From an uncultured Clostridium sp. (GTDB taxonomy: Bacteria > Bacillota > Clostridia > Clostridiales > Clostridiaceae), in the NCBI GenBank assembly GCA_900547475.1, contig URGW01000025.1, positions 1 through 55,059 on the forward strand: 55,059 nt of DNA. The letters are read 5' to 3'. Of this stretch, positions 8,703 through 16,847 are shown in pieces (the stretch's first letter is position 1; each line of letters opens with the position of its first letter). Made by a program: the position numbers and the translations under genes. The notes under the pieces were generated by a model, which saw only the letters and a program-made list of their open reading frames with translations, searched no databases and was not told the origin of the DNA.

Positions 8703-8760
8703 ATAGAAGTCTGTTATATTAAATTGTTGTTACCAACAATTTAATATAACAGACTTCTAT
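8703..8760. repeat. Perfect 27-bp inverted repeat with 4-nt loop
   Basis: Positions 8703-8729 are exactly complementary in reverse to 8734-8760 (outer ends ATAGAAGTCTG / CAGACTTCTAT), separated by TTAC. It lies between the transposase remnant and the ISXO2-like gene, with no T-run beside it. It could be two abutting insertion-sequence ends, a small palindromic element, or a strong RNA hairpin. Confidence 0.85.
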
Positions 8761-8950
8761 AAGTATCTTTTAATATTTATAACGATAGTTAGAATATTTA
8801 GAAAATATATATTAAAAAGAATAGTAGTTTATATAGATAATAATTTTAAACATAATAAAGAGTCTATAAATCATATTTGAAAAATAGACAAGCAATAATA
8901 AGTGATTTATTATTTAGATAATTTAAATGCTATAAATAACTATAATTTTG

Positions 8951-9877
8951 CTAAATAGGTAGTGTTTTTGACTTTATATTTTTCCAAGGTATATAAGTAT
9001 ATATATCAGCAGTTAAGTGGATTTTTCCTTTTGACTTTTCATTTAATGATAATTTTCTTTTAGATTTAAAATTATTTTTATATTCAAATAAGAACCAATA
9101 CAAATAGTGATCTAAATATTTACTTGAAATTCCTCGGAATTTAGAAAGCCACTTTTGTGTATTAATGGAATAATTTATATCAATATTGGATTTATAATTT
9201 TCTTTAAATTGTACTTTATTTATCTCATTAAATGCTTTAGCAAAAGTTTTAAGTCTTCCATCAGTTAAACCAACTACATAAGATTTTTTATTTAATCGGG
9301 GAATAAGGTTATCTCTAATCTCATAAAATCCTAAAAATTTTCTTGCCACAATAATTGGTATTATATCTATAGAATCATTTATTGCATTTATAACTATAAT
9401 TTTATCTCTTTTATTATTAGGAGTATTCCTAGAGCCTTTAAAATTCTCACGTACAATCATTTTAGTTAATTCTACATATGAAGTTATTTTTTCGATATAA
9501 TGTTTATTTTTTAAATCAAATAAAAATCGATGCCTCCAAAAGAAGGCTGTTACAATTGTAATATTTAATTGTTTTGCACATTCTCTAATTGTAAGTCCTT
9601 TATTTAAAAGGTTAAAATATTCTTGAGAGTTTTCTTTAAATTTTTTAGAGTATCTAAATTGATTATAGATTTCATTATTAAAGGTTTTTCCACACATAGA
9701 ATTTTTGCACTTATATCTCTGAATATTTTTATACATTCCATATTTTATAATGTTTTCACTTTTACAGTATGGACACTTAGTAATAGTATCTATTTCACAA
9801 TTATGATAATCTATTAAATTGTTAACTATTTTATTATTAGAGTTATTATTGATTATAGTTTTATAAAAATTAATCAT
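8951..9877 (-). CDS. IS1595/ISXO2-like transposase with eroded catalytic motif
   Basis: The N-terminal region carries a zinc ribbon (CPYCKSENIIKYG, then YKCKNSMCGKTF), followed by a helix-turn-helix with KGLTIRECAKQLNI and an RNase H-like region with ENFKGSRN, GLTDGRL and KFRGISSKYLDHYLYWF, a pattern of IS1595/ISXO2 transposases. In active members the segment before FKGN/S carries a VEVDET-type catalytic Asp; here it reads VELTKM, and the HINxVNS-type motif is shortened to INYSINTQKW. The frame is open, yet the enzyme is probably inactive. A frame extends to a TTG at 9904, but GGTGAT before the ATG at 9877 favours 308 residues. No flanking terminal repeats were identified. Confidence 0.6.
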   Translation of the reverse strand: MINFYKTIINNNSNNKIVNNLIDYHNCEIDTITKCPYCKSENIIKYGMYKNIQRYKCKNSMCGKTFNNEIYNQFRYSKKFKENSQEYFNLLNKGLTIRECAKQLNITIVTAFFWRHRFLFDLKNKHYIEKITSYVELTKMIVRENFKGSRNTPNNKRDKIIVINAINDSIDIIPIIVARKFLGFYEIRDNLIPRLNKKSYVVGLTDGRLKTFAKAFNEINKVQFKENYKSNIDINYSINTQKWLSKFRGISSKYLDHYLYWFLFEYKNNFKSKRKLSLNEKSKGKIHLTADIYTYIPWKNIKSKTLPI

Positions 9878-9982
9878 ATTATCACCATTTGTAATTATTA
9901 ACAAGGTGAAATGATTTTAAACTTTAAAATATGAATAGGTGAAAATTTGATTTATATAAATTGGTAGTAAATAGAAAAAAGG

Positions 9983-10032
9983 AGTATTATAGTTATATGA
10001 TATAAGTTTATTAATCCTATAACTATAATACT
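9983..10032 (-). terminator. Terminator of the molybdate regulator gene
   Basis: A 15-bp perfect stem (9983-9997 with 10018-10032, AGTATTATAGTTATA) with a 20-nt loop. On the minus strand it is followed by CCTTTTTT, as expected for a terminator of the gene ending at 10059. Confidence 0.75.
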
Positions 10033-10058
10033 TCTTTGTTTAGATATTTAAAATTAGT

Positions 10059-11045
10059 TTAAGTTGTAGAGATTATTTTACCTAGGTCTTTAAGGTCATA
10101 ACCACCTATTCCCTGGAGTTCATTCTTAAACTTTTCAGAAGATAAAATAGAAATTATGTTTTGATAAATTGGATTATTTAAATCACTTTTCTTTATAATT
10201 AAATCATATCGTTCTGTTTGAAGTGGTATAAAATCTATAGTTTCAACTTGCATAGAAGCCTTTTTATTTCCAAGTCCAACATTTGCATCACCACGTCCAA
10301 CAGTACTTGCAACAGCTAAATGAGAATTTTCTTCGTGATAATAACCATTTATAGAGTTTGGATTAATATTAAGTAATCTAAGCTTTTCATCTAATAAAAC
10401 TCTTACACCACTTCCTTTTTCTCTATTAATAAATTTAACATTATTATTAGTTAAATCTTCAAATGATTTTATATTTAATGGGTTTCCTTTTTCAACATAA
10501 AATCCTTGTAATCTATAAGCTAAATTTATAAGTACACAAGGTGTACCAGGAAGTAATCTTTTAACATAATCAGTATTGTATTCATTATTATCACCATCCC
10601 AAAGATGACAAGAAGCTATAGAAACCTTGTTATTATATAGGTCATATAAGCCATTATAACTTCCTTTGTAAGAACGAAGAATAGTAAAATCAGGTAATAA
10701 TTCTTCTATATATCTTGCTAAAATATCTAATAAAATATCTTGACCAGAAATAATTATTTCTGAATTAGATTGATTTTTTAGTGAAGTTTTATTACCAGTG
10801 ATATAGGCTATATTTTCTGAATTACTATTTAATAATGTATTATTAATATTACGATTAATGGATAGTTTTGAATTTGATTTTTGACTATTGATATAATATT
10901 CTACATCATTCATATCTATTCTAATTTTTTTACCAATTTTATAGCTTGGCAACTCTCCACGTTTAATAAGTTCGTAAACTGTATTTTTAGTTATTTTAAG
11001 TAATTCTGCAACTTCTAATGGTGTTAAAGAAGATTTTAAATCCAT
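10059..11045 (-). CDS. One-component regulator: HTH domain fused to molybdate-type binding domain
   Basis: Residues 5-55 are an excisionase-type (MerR-like) helix-turn-helix (LTPLEVAELLKITKNTVYELI, then GKKIRIDMNDVEYYI). From about residue 90 a periplasmic-binding-protein-like domain of the COG1910/PBP_like type follows, with HLWDG, FINREKGSGVRVLLDEKL, SHLAVASTVGRGDANVGLG and IPLQTERYDL. Such proteins take the place of ModE in clostridia and sense molybdate or tungstate in the cytoplasm. It is divergent from modA across a 177-bp gap containing repeated motifs, which supports local control of modABC. No signal peptide is present. The ligand is inferred from the neighbours. Confidence 0.85.
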   Translation of the reverse strand: MDLKSSLTPLEVAELLKITKNTVYELIKRGELPSYKIGKKIRIDMNDVEYYINSQKSNSKLSINRNINNTLLNSNSENIAYITGNKTSLKNQSNSEIIISGQDILLDILARYIEELLPDFTILRSYKGSYNGLYDLYNNKVSIASCHLWDGDNNEYNTDYVKRLLPGTPCVLINLAYRLQGFYVEKGNPLNIKSFEDLTNNNVKFINREKGSGVRVLLDEKLRLLNINPNSINGYYHEENSHLAVASTVGRGDANVGLGNKKASMQVETIDFIPLQTERYDLIIKKSDLNNPIYQNIISILSSEKFKNELQGIGGYDLKDLGKIISTT

Positions 11046-11117
11046 CTTATCCCTCCTTAATTATTAAGATAATTTTAACATTAAAAGAAAAGTAATTCTA
11101 CATTTGAATCAAATAGA

Positions 11118-11146
11118 TTGATATAATTAAAAGAATATGATAATAT
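11118..11146 (+). promoter_or_regulatory. Candidate modABC promoter
   Basis: TTGATA (11118-11123), 17 nt, TAATAT (11141-11146). The start of transcription would fall near 11153, just before the repeated motif at 11161-11190. Confidence 0.5.
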
Positions 11147-11160
11147 TTAATTATTCAAAA

Positions 11161-11190
11161 CATAACAAAACATAACAAAACATAATGAAA
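11161..11190. repeat. Three tandem 10-bp repeats, candidate regulator operator
   Basis: CATAACAAAA, CATAACAAAA, CATAATGAAA follow each other without gap, with a partial CAAAA copy in front (11156-11160). The period is one turn of the helix, so a protein could bind all copies on one face. The site overlaps the predicted modA transcript start and lies between modA and the divergent HTH regulator. Confidence 0.55.
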
Positions 11191-11222
11191 TGTAATTTAA
11201 ATAGGTAATGGGAGAGTGTGAA

Positions 11223-12032
11223 ATGTTAAAAAAGACAAAAATAATATCAATATTATTATGTTGTAGCTTATTATTAGTGGGTTGTGGGAAAGGTAGCAAT
11301 GGAAGTAGTAGTACTACAGGAGATAAGGAAGAAAACTCTCCAGTAGAGCTAAACATTTCAGCTGCAGCAAGCTTAAAGGAAGTAATGGCAGATCTAGAAA
11401 CAGAGTATAAGAAAAGTAATGAAAATGTCAGCTTAGTTGTGAATTATGGATCATCAGGATCTCTTCAACAACAAATAGAACAAGGAGCACCTTGTGATTT
11501 ATTTATATCAGCTGGACAAAGTCAAATGAATAATTTAAAAGAAGAAGGGTTATTACTTGATAATACTACTAAAGATTTAGTTGAAAACTCTTTAGTTCTT
11601 GTGGCGGCTAATGGAGTTGAAATCATTAGTTTTGATGATCTAAAAAGTGATAAAGTTACTCATATAGCTGTAGGTGAACCAGAAAGTGTGCCAGCAGGTA
11701 AATATGCAGATGAAGTTTTAACAAACACAGGAATAAAAGAGAGTGTTTCTGATAAACTAGTTTTTGCTAAAGATGTTAAAGAAGTTTTAGCATGGGTTGC
11801 ATCTGGAAATGCAGATGTAGGTTTTGTATACTTAAGTGATGCTTTAAGTAGTGATAGTGTTAAGGTTGTTGAAAATGTTGAGGAAGTAAATAATCATTCA
11901 TCAATTACTTATCCAGTATCAGTTATAAAGGACTCAACTAATGTTGAGGAAGCAAAGAAATTTGAAGATTTCTTATTTACAGATGAAGCACAAAAAATAT
12001 TTGAAAAGTATGGATATAAGTCAGTAGAGTAA
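11223..12032 (+). CDS. modA: Molybdate ABC transporter substrate-binding lipoprotein ModA
   Basis: ModA captures molybdate (or tungstate) outside the cell and passes it to ModBC. The N-terminus is a lipoprotein signal, KKTKIISILLCC then LLLVGC, with a lipobox Cys at residue 20. The mature part holds ISAAASLKEVMADLE, NYGSSGSLQQQIEQGAPCDLFISA, GEPESVPAGKYA and ASGNADVGFVYLSDA, all ModA landmarks. An in-frame ATG at 11208 exists, but GGGAGAG precedes the ATG at 11223, which also begins a proper signal. It is first in the modABC operon. Confidence 0.95.
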   Translation: MLKKTKIISILLCCSLLLVGCGKGSNGSSSTTGDKEENSPVELNISAAASLKEVMADLETEYKKSNENVSLVVNYGSSGSLQQQIEQGAPCDLFISAGQSQMNNLKEEGLLLDNTTKDLVENSLVLVAANGVEIISFDDLKSDKVTHIAVGEPESVPAGKYADEVLTNTGIKESVSDKLVFAKDVKEVLAWVASGNADVGFVYLSDALSSDSVKVVENVEEVNNHSSITYPVSVIKDSTNVEEAKKFEDFLFTDEAQKIFEKYGYKSVE

Positions 12033-12055
12033 TAAAGAAGGCAAGGTTATAAGTT

Positions 12056-12733
12056 ATGGATTTTTCACCTTTATGGATATCGCTTAAAACAGCATTTCTT
12101 GCAACTATTATAACTTCTATAATAGGAATATTTATATCTTATAAAATGGCTAATTATAAGGGGAGAGGTAGGGGGATAATAGATGGAATCTTCACTCTTC
12201 CGTTAATATTGCCACCTACTGTTATAGGATTTTTTTTATTACTTCTTTGTGGAAAGAATGGAGTTGTAGGAAAAATTTTTATGAGTTTTAATAAAAATAT
12301 TATTTTTAGCTGGAGTGCAACAGTTATAGCAGCTGCTGTAGTTGCATTTCCAATGATGTATAGAACTTGTCGTTCTGCATTTGAACAAATAGATAAGAAT
12401 ATGATTTCAGCTGCAAGAACTTTAGGGTTAAGCGAAACTAAAATATTTTTTAACGTTGCAATTCCACTTGCATGGCCAGGAATAATTGGAGGATTAGTAT
12501 TAAGCTTTGCAAGAGCATTAGGAGAATTTGGAGCAACATTAATGATAGCAGGGAATATACCAGGTAGAACACAAACTATGCCAGTTGCAATATTCTTTGC
12601 TGTTGAAAGTGGAGATATGAATAAGGCCATGCTTTGGGTTTTAATTATAGTTGCAATATCATTTATAATGATATTTTTATTAAACTATTGGTCTGATATA
12701 CAACAAAAGCTAATAGGTAACAGGGGGAGATAG
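12056..12733 (+). CDS. modB: Molybdate ABC transporter permease ModB
   Basis: The inner-membrane channel subunit of the molybdate importer. At 225 residues it has about five hydrophobic segments and the permease EAA loop near residues 120-140 (SAARTLGLSETKIFFNVAIPLAWPGI), which docks on the ATPase. LPLILPPTVIGFFLLLL and GEFGATLMIAGNIPGRTQTMP are ModB family signatures. It begins 23 nt after modA and ends 2 nt before modC. Confidence 0.95.
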   Translation: MDFSPLWISLKTAFLATIITSIIGIFISYKMANYKGRGRGIIDGIFTLPLILPPTVIGFFLLLLCGKNGVVGKIFMSFNKNIIFSWSATVIAAAVVAFPMMYRTCRSAFEQIDKNMISAARTLGLSETKIFFNVAIPLAWPGIIGGLVLSFARALGEFGATLMIAGNIPGRTQTMPVAIFFAVESGDMNKAMLWVLIIVAISFIMIFLLNYWSDIQQKLIGNRGR

Positions 12734-12735
12734 TT

Positions 12736-13788
12736 ATGAGTTTATATATTAATATTAATAAGAATTTATCTTCCTTTAATTTAGATGTTTCTATGAAAAG
12801 TAAAGGTGGTATTATAGGCTTTTTAGGAGCATCAGGTTCAGGAAAAAGTATGACACTTAAATGTATAGCTGGTCTTGAAAAGCCATCAAAAGGAAAAATA
12901 ATTATTAATGATAAAGTACTTTTTGATTCAGAAGAAAAAATTAATGTTAAAACTAAGGATAGAAAAGTTGGTTTCTTATTTCAAAATTACGCATTATTTC
13001 CTCATATGACTATAAAGGATAATATAGAAATAGGTTTAGATAAAATTAGTAAAGATGAAAAGAGTAAATTATCATCTAATTATATTAAAAAATTTGGATT
13101 AGAAGGTCTTGAAAGTAGATATCCTTGGCAGTTATCAGGAGGACAGCAACAAAGAGTTGCATTAGCAAGAGCACTTATTACTTCGCCAGATATATTACTT
13201 CTTGATGAGCCATTTTCTGCTTTAGACAATCATTTAAGAGCAAGTATGGAAAGAGAACTTGTAGAGATTTTAAAGGATTATGAAGGAACAGTAGTTTTTG
13301 TAACTCATGATATAGCAGAAGCTTATAGGGTATGTGATAAAATAATAGTGTTTGATGGAGGAAAAGCAAAGGATATAAGAAATAAAAATGTATTATTTGA
13401 AACTCCACAATCATTGGCTGAAGCAAAACTTACAGGATGTAAAAATATATCAAGGGCTAAAAAGTTAGATAATAATTTTATTTTTGCAGAAGAATGGAAT
13501 TTAAAGCTTAAATGTTTAGAAGGTATTAAAGATAATATAAACTACATAGCTATAAGATCTCATAATATTAAGTTATACAAAAATGATGAGGAAGAAAATG
13601 TTTTTGAAGTATTAATAGAAAATATTGTGGAAAATCCATTTGATTATACTTTATATATTAATAGTATTAATTCAAATAGCAGATATTTAATACATTTTAC
13701 TGTTTCAAAGGAAGAAATGGTATTTAATATTAATGAAAAAATAAAGGTTAAATTTGAGCCACAATATTTATTTGCTTTTAAAAGTTAA
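12736..13788 (+). CDS. modC: Molybdate ABC transporter ATP-binding protein ModC
   Basis: Energises ModB. Walker A is GASGSGKS (near residue 30), the Q-loop lies in FLFQNYALFPHMT, the signature is LSGGQQQRVALARAL, and Walker B is ILLLDEPFSALD, followed by the switch His in VTHDIAEAY. The C-terminal 110 residues form a TOBE/MOP-like regulatory region, diverged. Length 350 is normal for ModC. GGGGGAGA precedes the ATG, which is 2 nt after the modB stop. Confidence 0.93.
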   Translation: MSLYININKNLSSFNLDVSMKSKGGIIGFLGASGSGKSMTLKCIAGLEKPSKGKIIINDKVLFDSEEKINVKTKDRKVGFLFQNYALFPHMTIKDNIEIGLDKISKDEKSKLSSNYIKKFGLEGLESRYPWQLSGGQQQRVALARALITSPDILLLDEPFSALDNHLRASMERELVEILKDYEGTVVFVTHDIAEAYRVCDKIIVFDGGKAKDIRNKNVLFETPQSLAEAKLTGCKNISRAKKLDNNFIFAEEWNLKLKCLEGIKDNINYIAIRSHNIKLYKNDEEENVFEVLIENIVENPFDYTLYINSINSNSRYLIHFTVSKEEMVFNINEKIKVKFEPQYLFAFKS

Positions 13789-13800
13789 TAAATTTATTAT

Positions 13801-13836
13801 AAAAATCATGTTAATTATTTTCACATGATTTTTTTG
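13801..13836 (+). terminator. Intrinsic terminator of modABC
   Basis: AAAAATCATGT (13801-13811) pairs with ACATGATTTTT (13823-13833), followed by more T. Confidence 0.85.
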
Positions 13837-13863
13837 TATTATCATTTATTTTGATGATATAAT
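13834..13863 (+). promoter_or_regulatory. Candidate cutC promoter
   Basis: TTGTAT (13834-13839), 18 nt, TATAAT (13858-13863). It overlaps the T-run of the modABC terminator. Confidence 0.5.
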
Positions 13864-13895
13864 TAAATTGAAAAACAATGGAGGAGGTTATGGTT

Positions 13896-14516
13896 ATGTT
13901 ATTAGAAGCATGCGTTGGATCATATGAAGAGGCTAAAAAAGCAGAAGAAAAAGGAGCAGATAGAATAGAGCTTTGTGATAATTTAAGTGAAGGTGGGACA
14001 ACTCCTTCTTATGGAACAATATATTTAGCAAAGAAAAATATTAATATACCAATAGCGGTAATAATAAGACCAAGAGGTGGAGATTTCGTTTATTCAAATG
14101 ATGAATTCGAAATAATGAAAAGAGATATAATGATTTGTAAAGAATTGGGGGTTGAAACTGTAGTATTAGGTATATTAAATAGAGATAATACTATTGATAT
14201 TGAGAGAACAAGTGAATTAGTTAACTTAGCAAAAGGATTAAAGGTTACATTCCATATGGCCTTTGATGAAATTGATAATAAAATTGAAGCTTTAGAGCAA
14301 CTTATTTCAATGGGAGTTAATAGAATATTAACTAAGGGTTCTAAGAATTGTGCAGAAGAAGGAAAAGTTGTATTAAAAGAGCTTGTTGATAAAAGTAAAG
14401 GAAAAATAACTATTTTAGTTGGTGGAAAAGTTACTTATGAAAATTATAAAGAGCTTTCAGATTTTATAGGTTGTAAAGAAGTACATGGAAGTAAGATAGT
14501 AGGAAACTTAAAATAA
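13896..14516 (+). CDS. cutC: CutC family protein (copper homeostasis / TIM barrel)
   Basis: A cytoplasmic TIM-barrel protein named for copper homeostasis; the biochemical role remains uncertain. MLLEACVGSYEEAKKAEEKGADRIELCDNLSEGGTTPS is the family N-terminus, given here from MLLEACVGS and GADRIELC, with PIAVIIRPRGGDFVYS, VTFHMAFDEI and ILTKGSK further on. GGAGG at 13883-13887 is 8 nt before the ATG at 13896, while in-frame ATGs at 13878 and 13890 are too close to or ahead of it, so 206 residues is preferred. Monocistronic, with promoter and terminator. Confidence 0.88.
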   Translation: MLLEACVGSYEEAKKAEEKGADRIELCDNLSEGGTTPSYGTIYLAKKNINIPIAVIIRPRGGDFVYSNDEFEIMKRDIMICKELGVETVVLGILNRDNTIDIERTSELVNLAKGLKVTFHMAFDEIDNKIEALEQLISMGVNRILTKGSKNCAEEGKVVLKELVDKSKGKITILVGGKVTYENYKELSDFIGCKEVHGSKIVGNLK

Positions 14517-14521
14517 TTAAA

Positions 14522-14547
14522 AGCCCTCAGCGAAGTTACTGAGGGCT
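14522..14547. terminator. Bidirectional terminator between cutC and the GNAT gene
   Basis: AGCCCTCAG (14522-14530) pairs with CTGAGGGCT (14539-14547) across an 8-nt loop, flanked by A-rich and T-rich sequence. It separates two convergent genes. Confidence 0.8.
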
Positions 14548-14564
14548 AATTTAAATTAAGATAG

Positions 14565-14984
14565 TTATAAAGATTTTTTAAAGAATATTTCGCCAACTCC
14601 ATAATCATTAATTCCACATAACATACCACATTCCATAAACCCCATTTTTAAGTGCCATTTTTGAGGATTAACTGCATCTGTCATTGTAGAACTTAAAAGA
14701 GTAGTTTGTCCATTTTCTTTTAGATATTCTTCTAAGAAGGATAACATTGATTTTCCAACACCAGAAGATCTAAAATCTCTTCGTATTACTATATAGCTTA
14801 TAAATGGAAGGTGAGTCCAAATATATTCAATTTTTAAACAACCAATAACCTCATTATTAACTTCTGCAACAATAACTTCCTTCATAGAAATTTTATTTTT
14901 AATTGTATCAATATTTTTATGTAAGTCTAATTCAATGCAAGATTCTAAATCATTGATATCTGCAAACCTAATTTTTAAATTCAT
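14565..14984 (-). CDS. GNAT family N-acetyltransferase
   Basis: A small acetyltransferase with the acetyl-CoA loop RSSGVGKSMLSFLEEYL (motif A, R-x-x-G-x-G) near residues 84-100, preceded by FISYIVIRRDFR and followed by WHLKMGFMECG, typical of the C-terminal beta strands. The frame opens further upstream, but AGGTAGG precedes the ATG at 14984, giving 139 residues starting MNLKIRFADINDLESC. The acceptor substrate cannot be read from sequence. It stands alone, convergent with cutC. Confidence 0.8.
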   Translation of the reverse strand: MNLKIRFADINDLESCIELDLHKNIDTIKNKISMKEVIVAEVNNEVIGCLKIEYIWTHLPFISYIVIRRDFRSSGVGKSMLSFLEEYLKENGQTTLLSSTMTDAVNPQKWHLKMGFMECGMLCGINDYGVGEIFFKKSL

Positions 14985-15141
14985 ATTCAAATACCTACCT
15001 TTTTCTATAATTATTACCACTAAATAATTATAGAATATAATATACTTTTTTAAAAGGAAAAATCAGAAGAAATTGGTTGCAATAATATATTAATTGTGTA
15101 GTATAATAAATATATAAAACTTTAGAAAAGGAATAATTATT

Positions 15142-15549
15142 ATGGTACATGAATTAACAGTATATAAATTAGGAAAATTATTAAGTGAACTTTCTAGTGA
15201 GTATAACGTAAGTTTATTAGTAAAAAGAAAGTTAAGTGGAGGATTTATAACAGTTACAGGAAAAGTAGATATAGACTATATTCCAACTGATAAAAAAACT
15301 TTAAAAGGTAATAATATCATTGGTTTAAAAGTTAAGAACGATAGTGGGCAAATGGATTTGAAAATTACAGGAATTAAAGATACTTTATTTAAAGTAGAGG
15401 TTGTTCCTACTAAGTTTAAAGAAATTAATATTGGTGGATTATCAATAGATAAGATACAAGAAAGTAAAGAAGAATGTAAAGTAAAAGTGGATGAAGATTT
15501 AATTTTTACAGTTCCAGCCCCAAGTGAAGTAGTAGAAAAATTAATATAG
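15142..15549 (+). CDS. Hypothetical protein, 135 residues
   Basis: I do not recognise this family. The protein is soluble, has no signal or membrane segment, and begins with a helical stretch (ELTVYKLGKLLSELSSEY) followed by an alternating pattern of short beta-like segments rich in Lys, Val and Ile (SLLVKRKLSGGFITVTGKV; LFKVEVVPTKFKEINIGGL). It has no cysteine cluster or catalytic motif. A promoter-like TTGCAA ... TATAAT (15077-15107, 19-nt gap) precedes it and a terminator follows, so it is expressed alone. Confidence 0.6.
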   Translation: MVHELTVYKLGKLLSELSSEYNVSLLVKRKLSGGFITVTGKVDIDYIPTDKKTLKGNNIIGLKVKNDSGQMDLKITGIKDTLFKVEVVPTKFKEINIGGLSIDKIQESKEECKVKVDEDLIFTVPAPSEVVEKLI

Positions 15550-15572
15550 TATACTATTTATAGAAAGATTCC

Positions 15573-15601
15573 AGTGGCAAGCATAGGTTTGCCGCTTTTT
15601 T
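15573..15601 (+). terminator. Intrinsic terminator of the 135-residue protein gene
   Basis: AGTGGCAA (15573-15580) pairs with TTGCCGCT (one G-U) and continues into TTTTTT. Confidence 0.85.
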
Positions 15602-15752
15602 CATTCTTTAGGAAATTATATTTACTAAAGAATTATAGATTACTTTTAGAATTATTAGAACCACACAGTTTGTGAAGGAAATTTTTTGTATGAAGTTATA
15701 TATGATATAATTATGATACTTAACTAAGAAAGAATTTAGGAGGGAAATGAGA

Positions 15753-16763
15753 ATGAAAGTTGCAGATATGCATTGTGATACTATTGGAGAAATTTATGAA
15801 AACAGACTTTTAGGTAATTACTACAATTTAAAAGAAAATAATTTTCATATTGATATAAGCAAATTAATTGCAGGAGAATATGTACTACAAAATTTTGCAA
15901 TGTTTATAGATATAAAAAAGCATAAAAATCCTTATAAAACATTACAAGAAATGATAGCAGTTTATTATGAGGAAGTAAAAGCTAATAGAGGTATTATTAA
16001 TCCAGTATACTCATATGAGGATATACTTAAATCTGAAAGAGAAAATAAAATAGCTGCATTATTAACTATAGAAGATGCAGGAGCACTTGAAGGATCTTTA
16101 GAAAATTTAAAAACAGTATATGAGCAAGGGGTTAGGCTTATAACATTAACGTGGAATCATATAAATGGTGTTGGATTTCCTAATTTTAAATTAAATATAG
16201 ATATAAGTGGTAATGTTATTGAAAAACCAAGTTTCACAATACCTAATACGGAATTTGGACTTACTCCATTTGGAATTGAATTATTAAGTGAAATGGAGAG
16301 TTTAGGAATTATAGCAGATGTTTCACATTTATCCGATGCTGGATTTTATGATGTTTTAAAGTATAGTAAAAAGCCATTTGTAGCAAGTCATAGTAATGCA
16401 AGGGCTGTAACAAATGTTGTTAGAAATTTAACTGATGATATGATAAAGAAGTTAGCAGATAAAGGTGGAGTGGCTGGAATTAATTTTTGTTCAGACTTTG
16501 TTAAACCTACACCATATAAAGGATCAACATTTACTTATGTAGAGGATTTAGTGAAGCATATTAAGCATATTAAAAATGTTGGTGGAATAGATGTACTTGC
16601 TTTAGGAACAGATTTTGATGGAATAAAAAGTACATTAGAGATAGAAGATGCTTCAAAAATTCAATTACTAGCAAATGAACTATTGAAAAATGGTTTTACA
16701 TTAGATGAAGTAGAAAAAATATTCTATAAGAATATAATGAGGCTATATAAGGAGTTATTATAA
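15753..16763 (+). CDS. Membrane-dipeptidase family (M19) zinc peptidase
   Basis: M19 enzymes are TIM-barrel dizinc hydrolases that split dipeptides, often including D-residue ones. Metal ligands are visible: H7-x-D9 in ADMHCDTIGE, Glu in TIEDAGALEG, His in DVSHLSDAGF, His in ASHSNARAV, and Asp in LGTDFDGI. AGGAGG at 15738 is 9 nt before the ATG at 15753, so this start is preferred over the ATG at 15747. There is no signal peptide, which suggests a cytoplasmic enzyme. 336 residues is within the family range. The gene is followed closely by truA. Confidence 0.9.
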   Translation: MKVADMHCDTIGEIYENRLLGNYYNLKENNFHIDISKLIAGEYVLQNFAMFIDIKKHKNPYKTLQEMIAVYYEEVKANRGIINPVYSYEDILKSERENKIAALLTIEDAGALEGSLENLKTVYEQGVRLITLTWNHINGVGFPNFKLNIDISGNVIEKPSFTIPNTEFGLTPFGIELLSEMESLGIIADVSHLSDAGFYDVLKYSKKPFVASHSNARAVTNVVRNLTDDMIKKLADKGGVAGINFCSDFVKPTPYKGSTFTYVEDLVKHIKHIKNVGGIDVLALGTDFDGIKSTLEIEDASKIQLLANELLKNGFTLDEVEKIFYKNIMRLYKELL

Positions 16764-16847
16764 TAAATAATTTTCTATATTAAGGAAGGTTTTAAACTTA
16801 AGAAAAGATAAATTACTGTATAAAATTAAAGAAAAGAGAGATAATGT

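Noticed and set aside
12154..12630. Open frame of 158 codons on the minus strand inside modB
   Set aside because: It lies fully opposite a clear modB gene and has no family resemblance; the frame is open because of codon bias.
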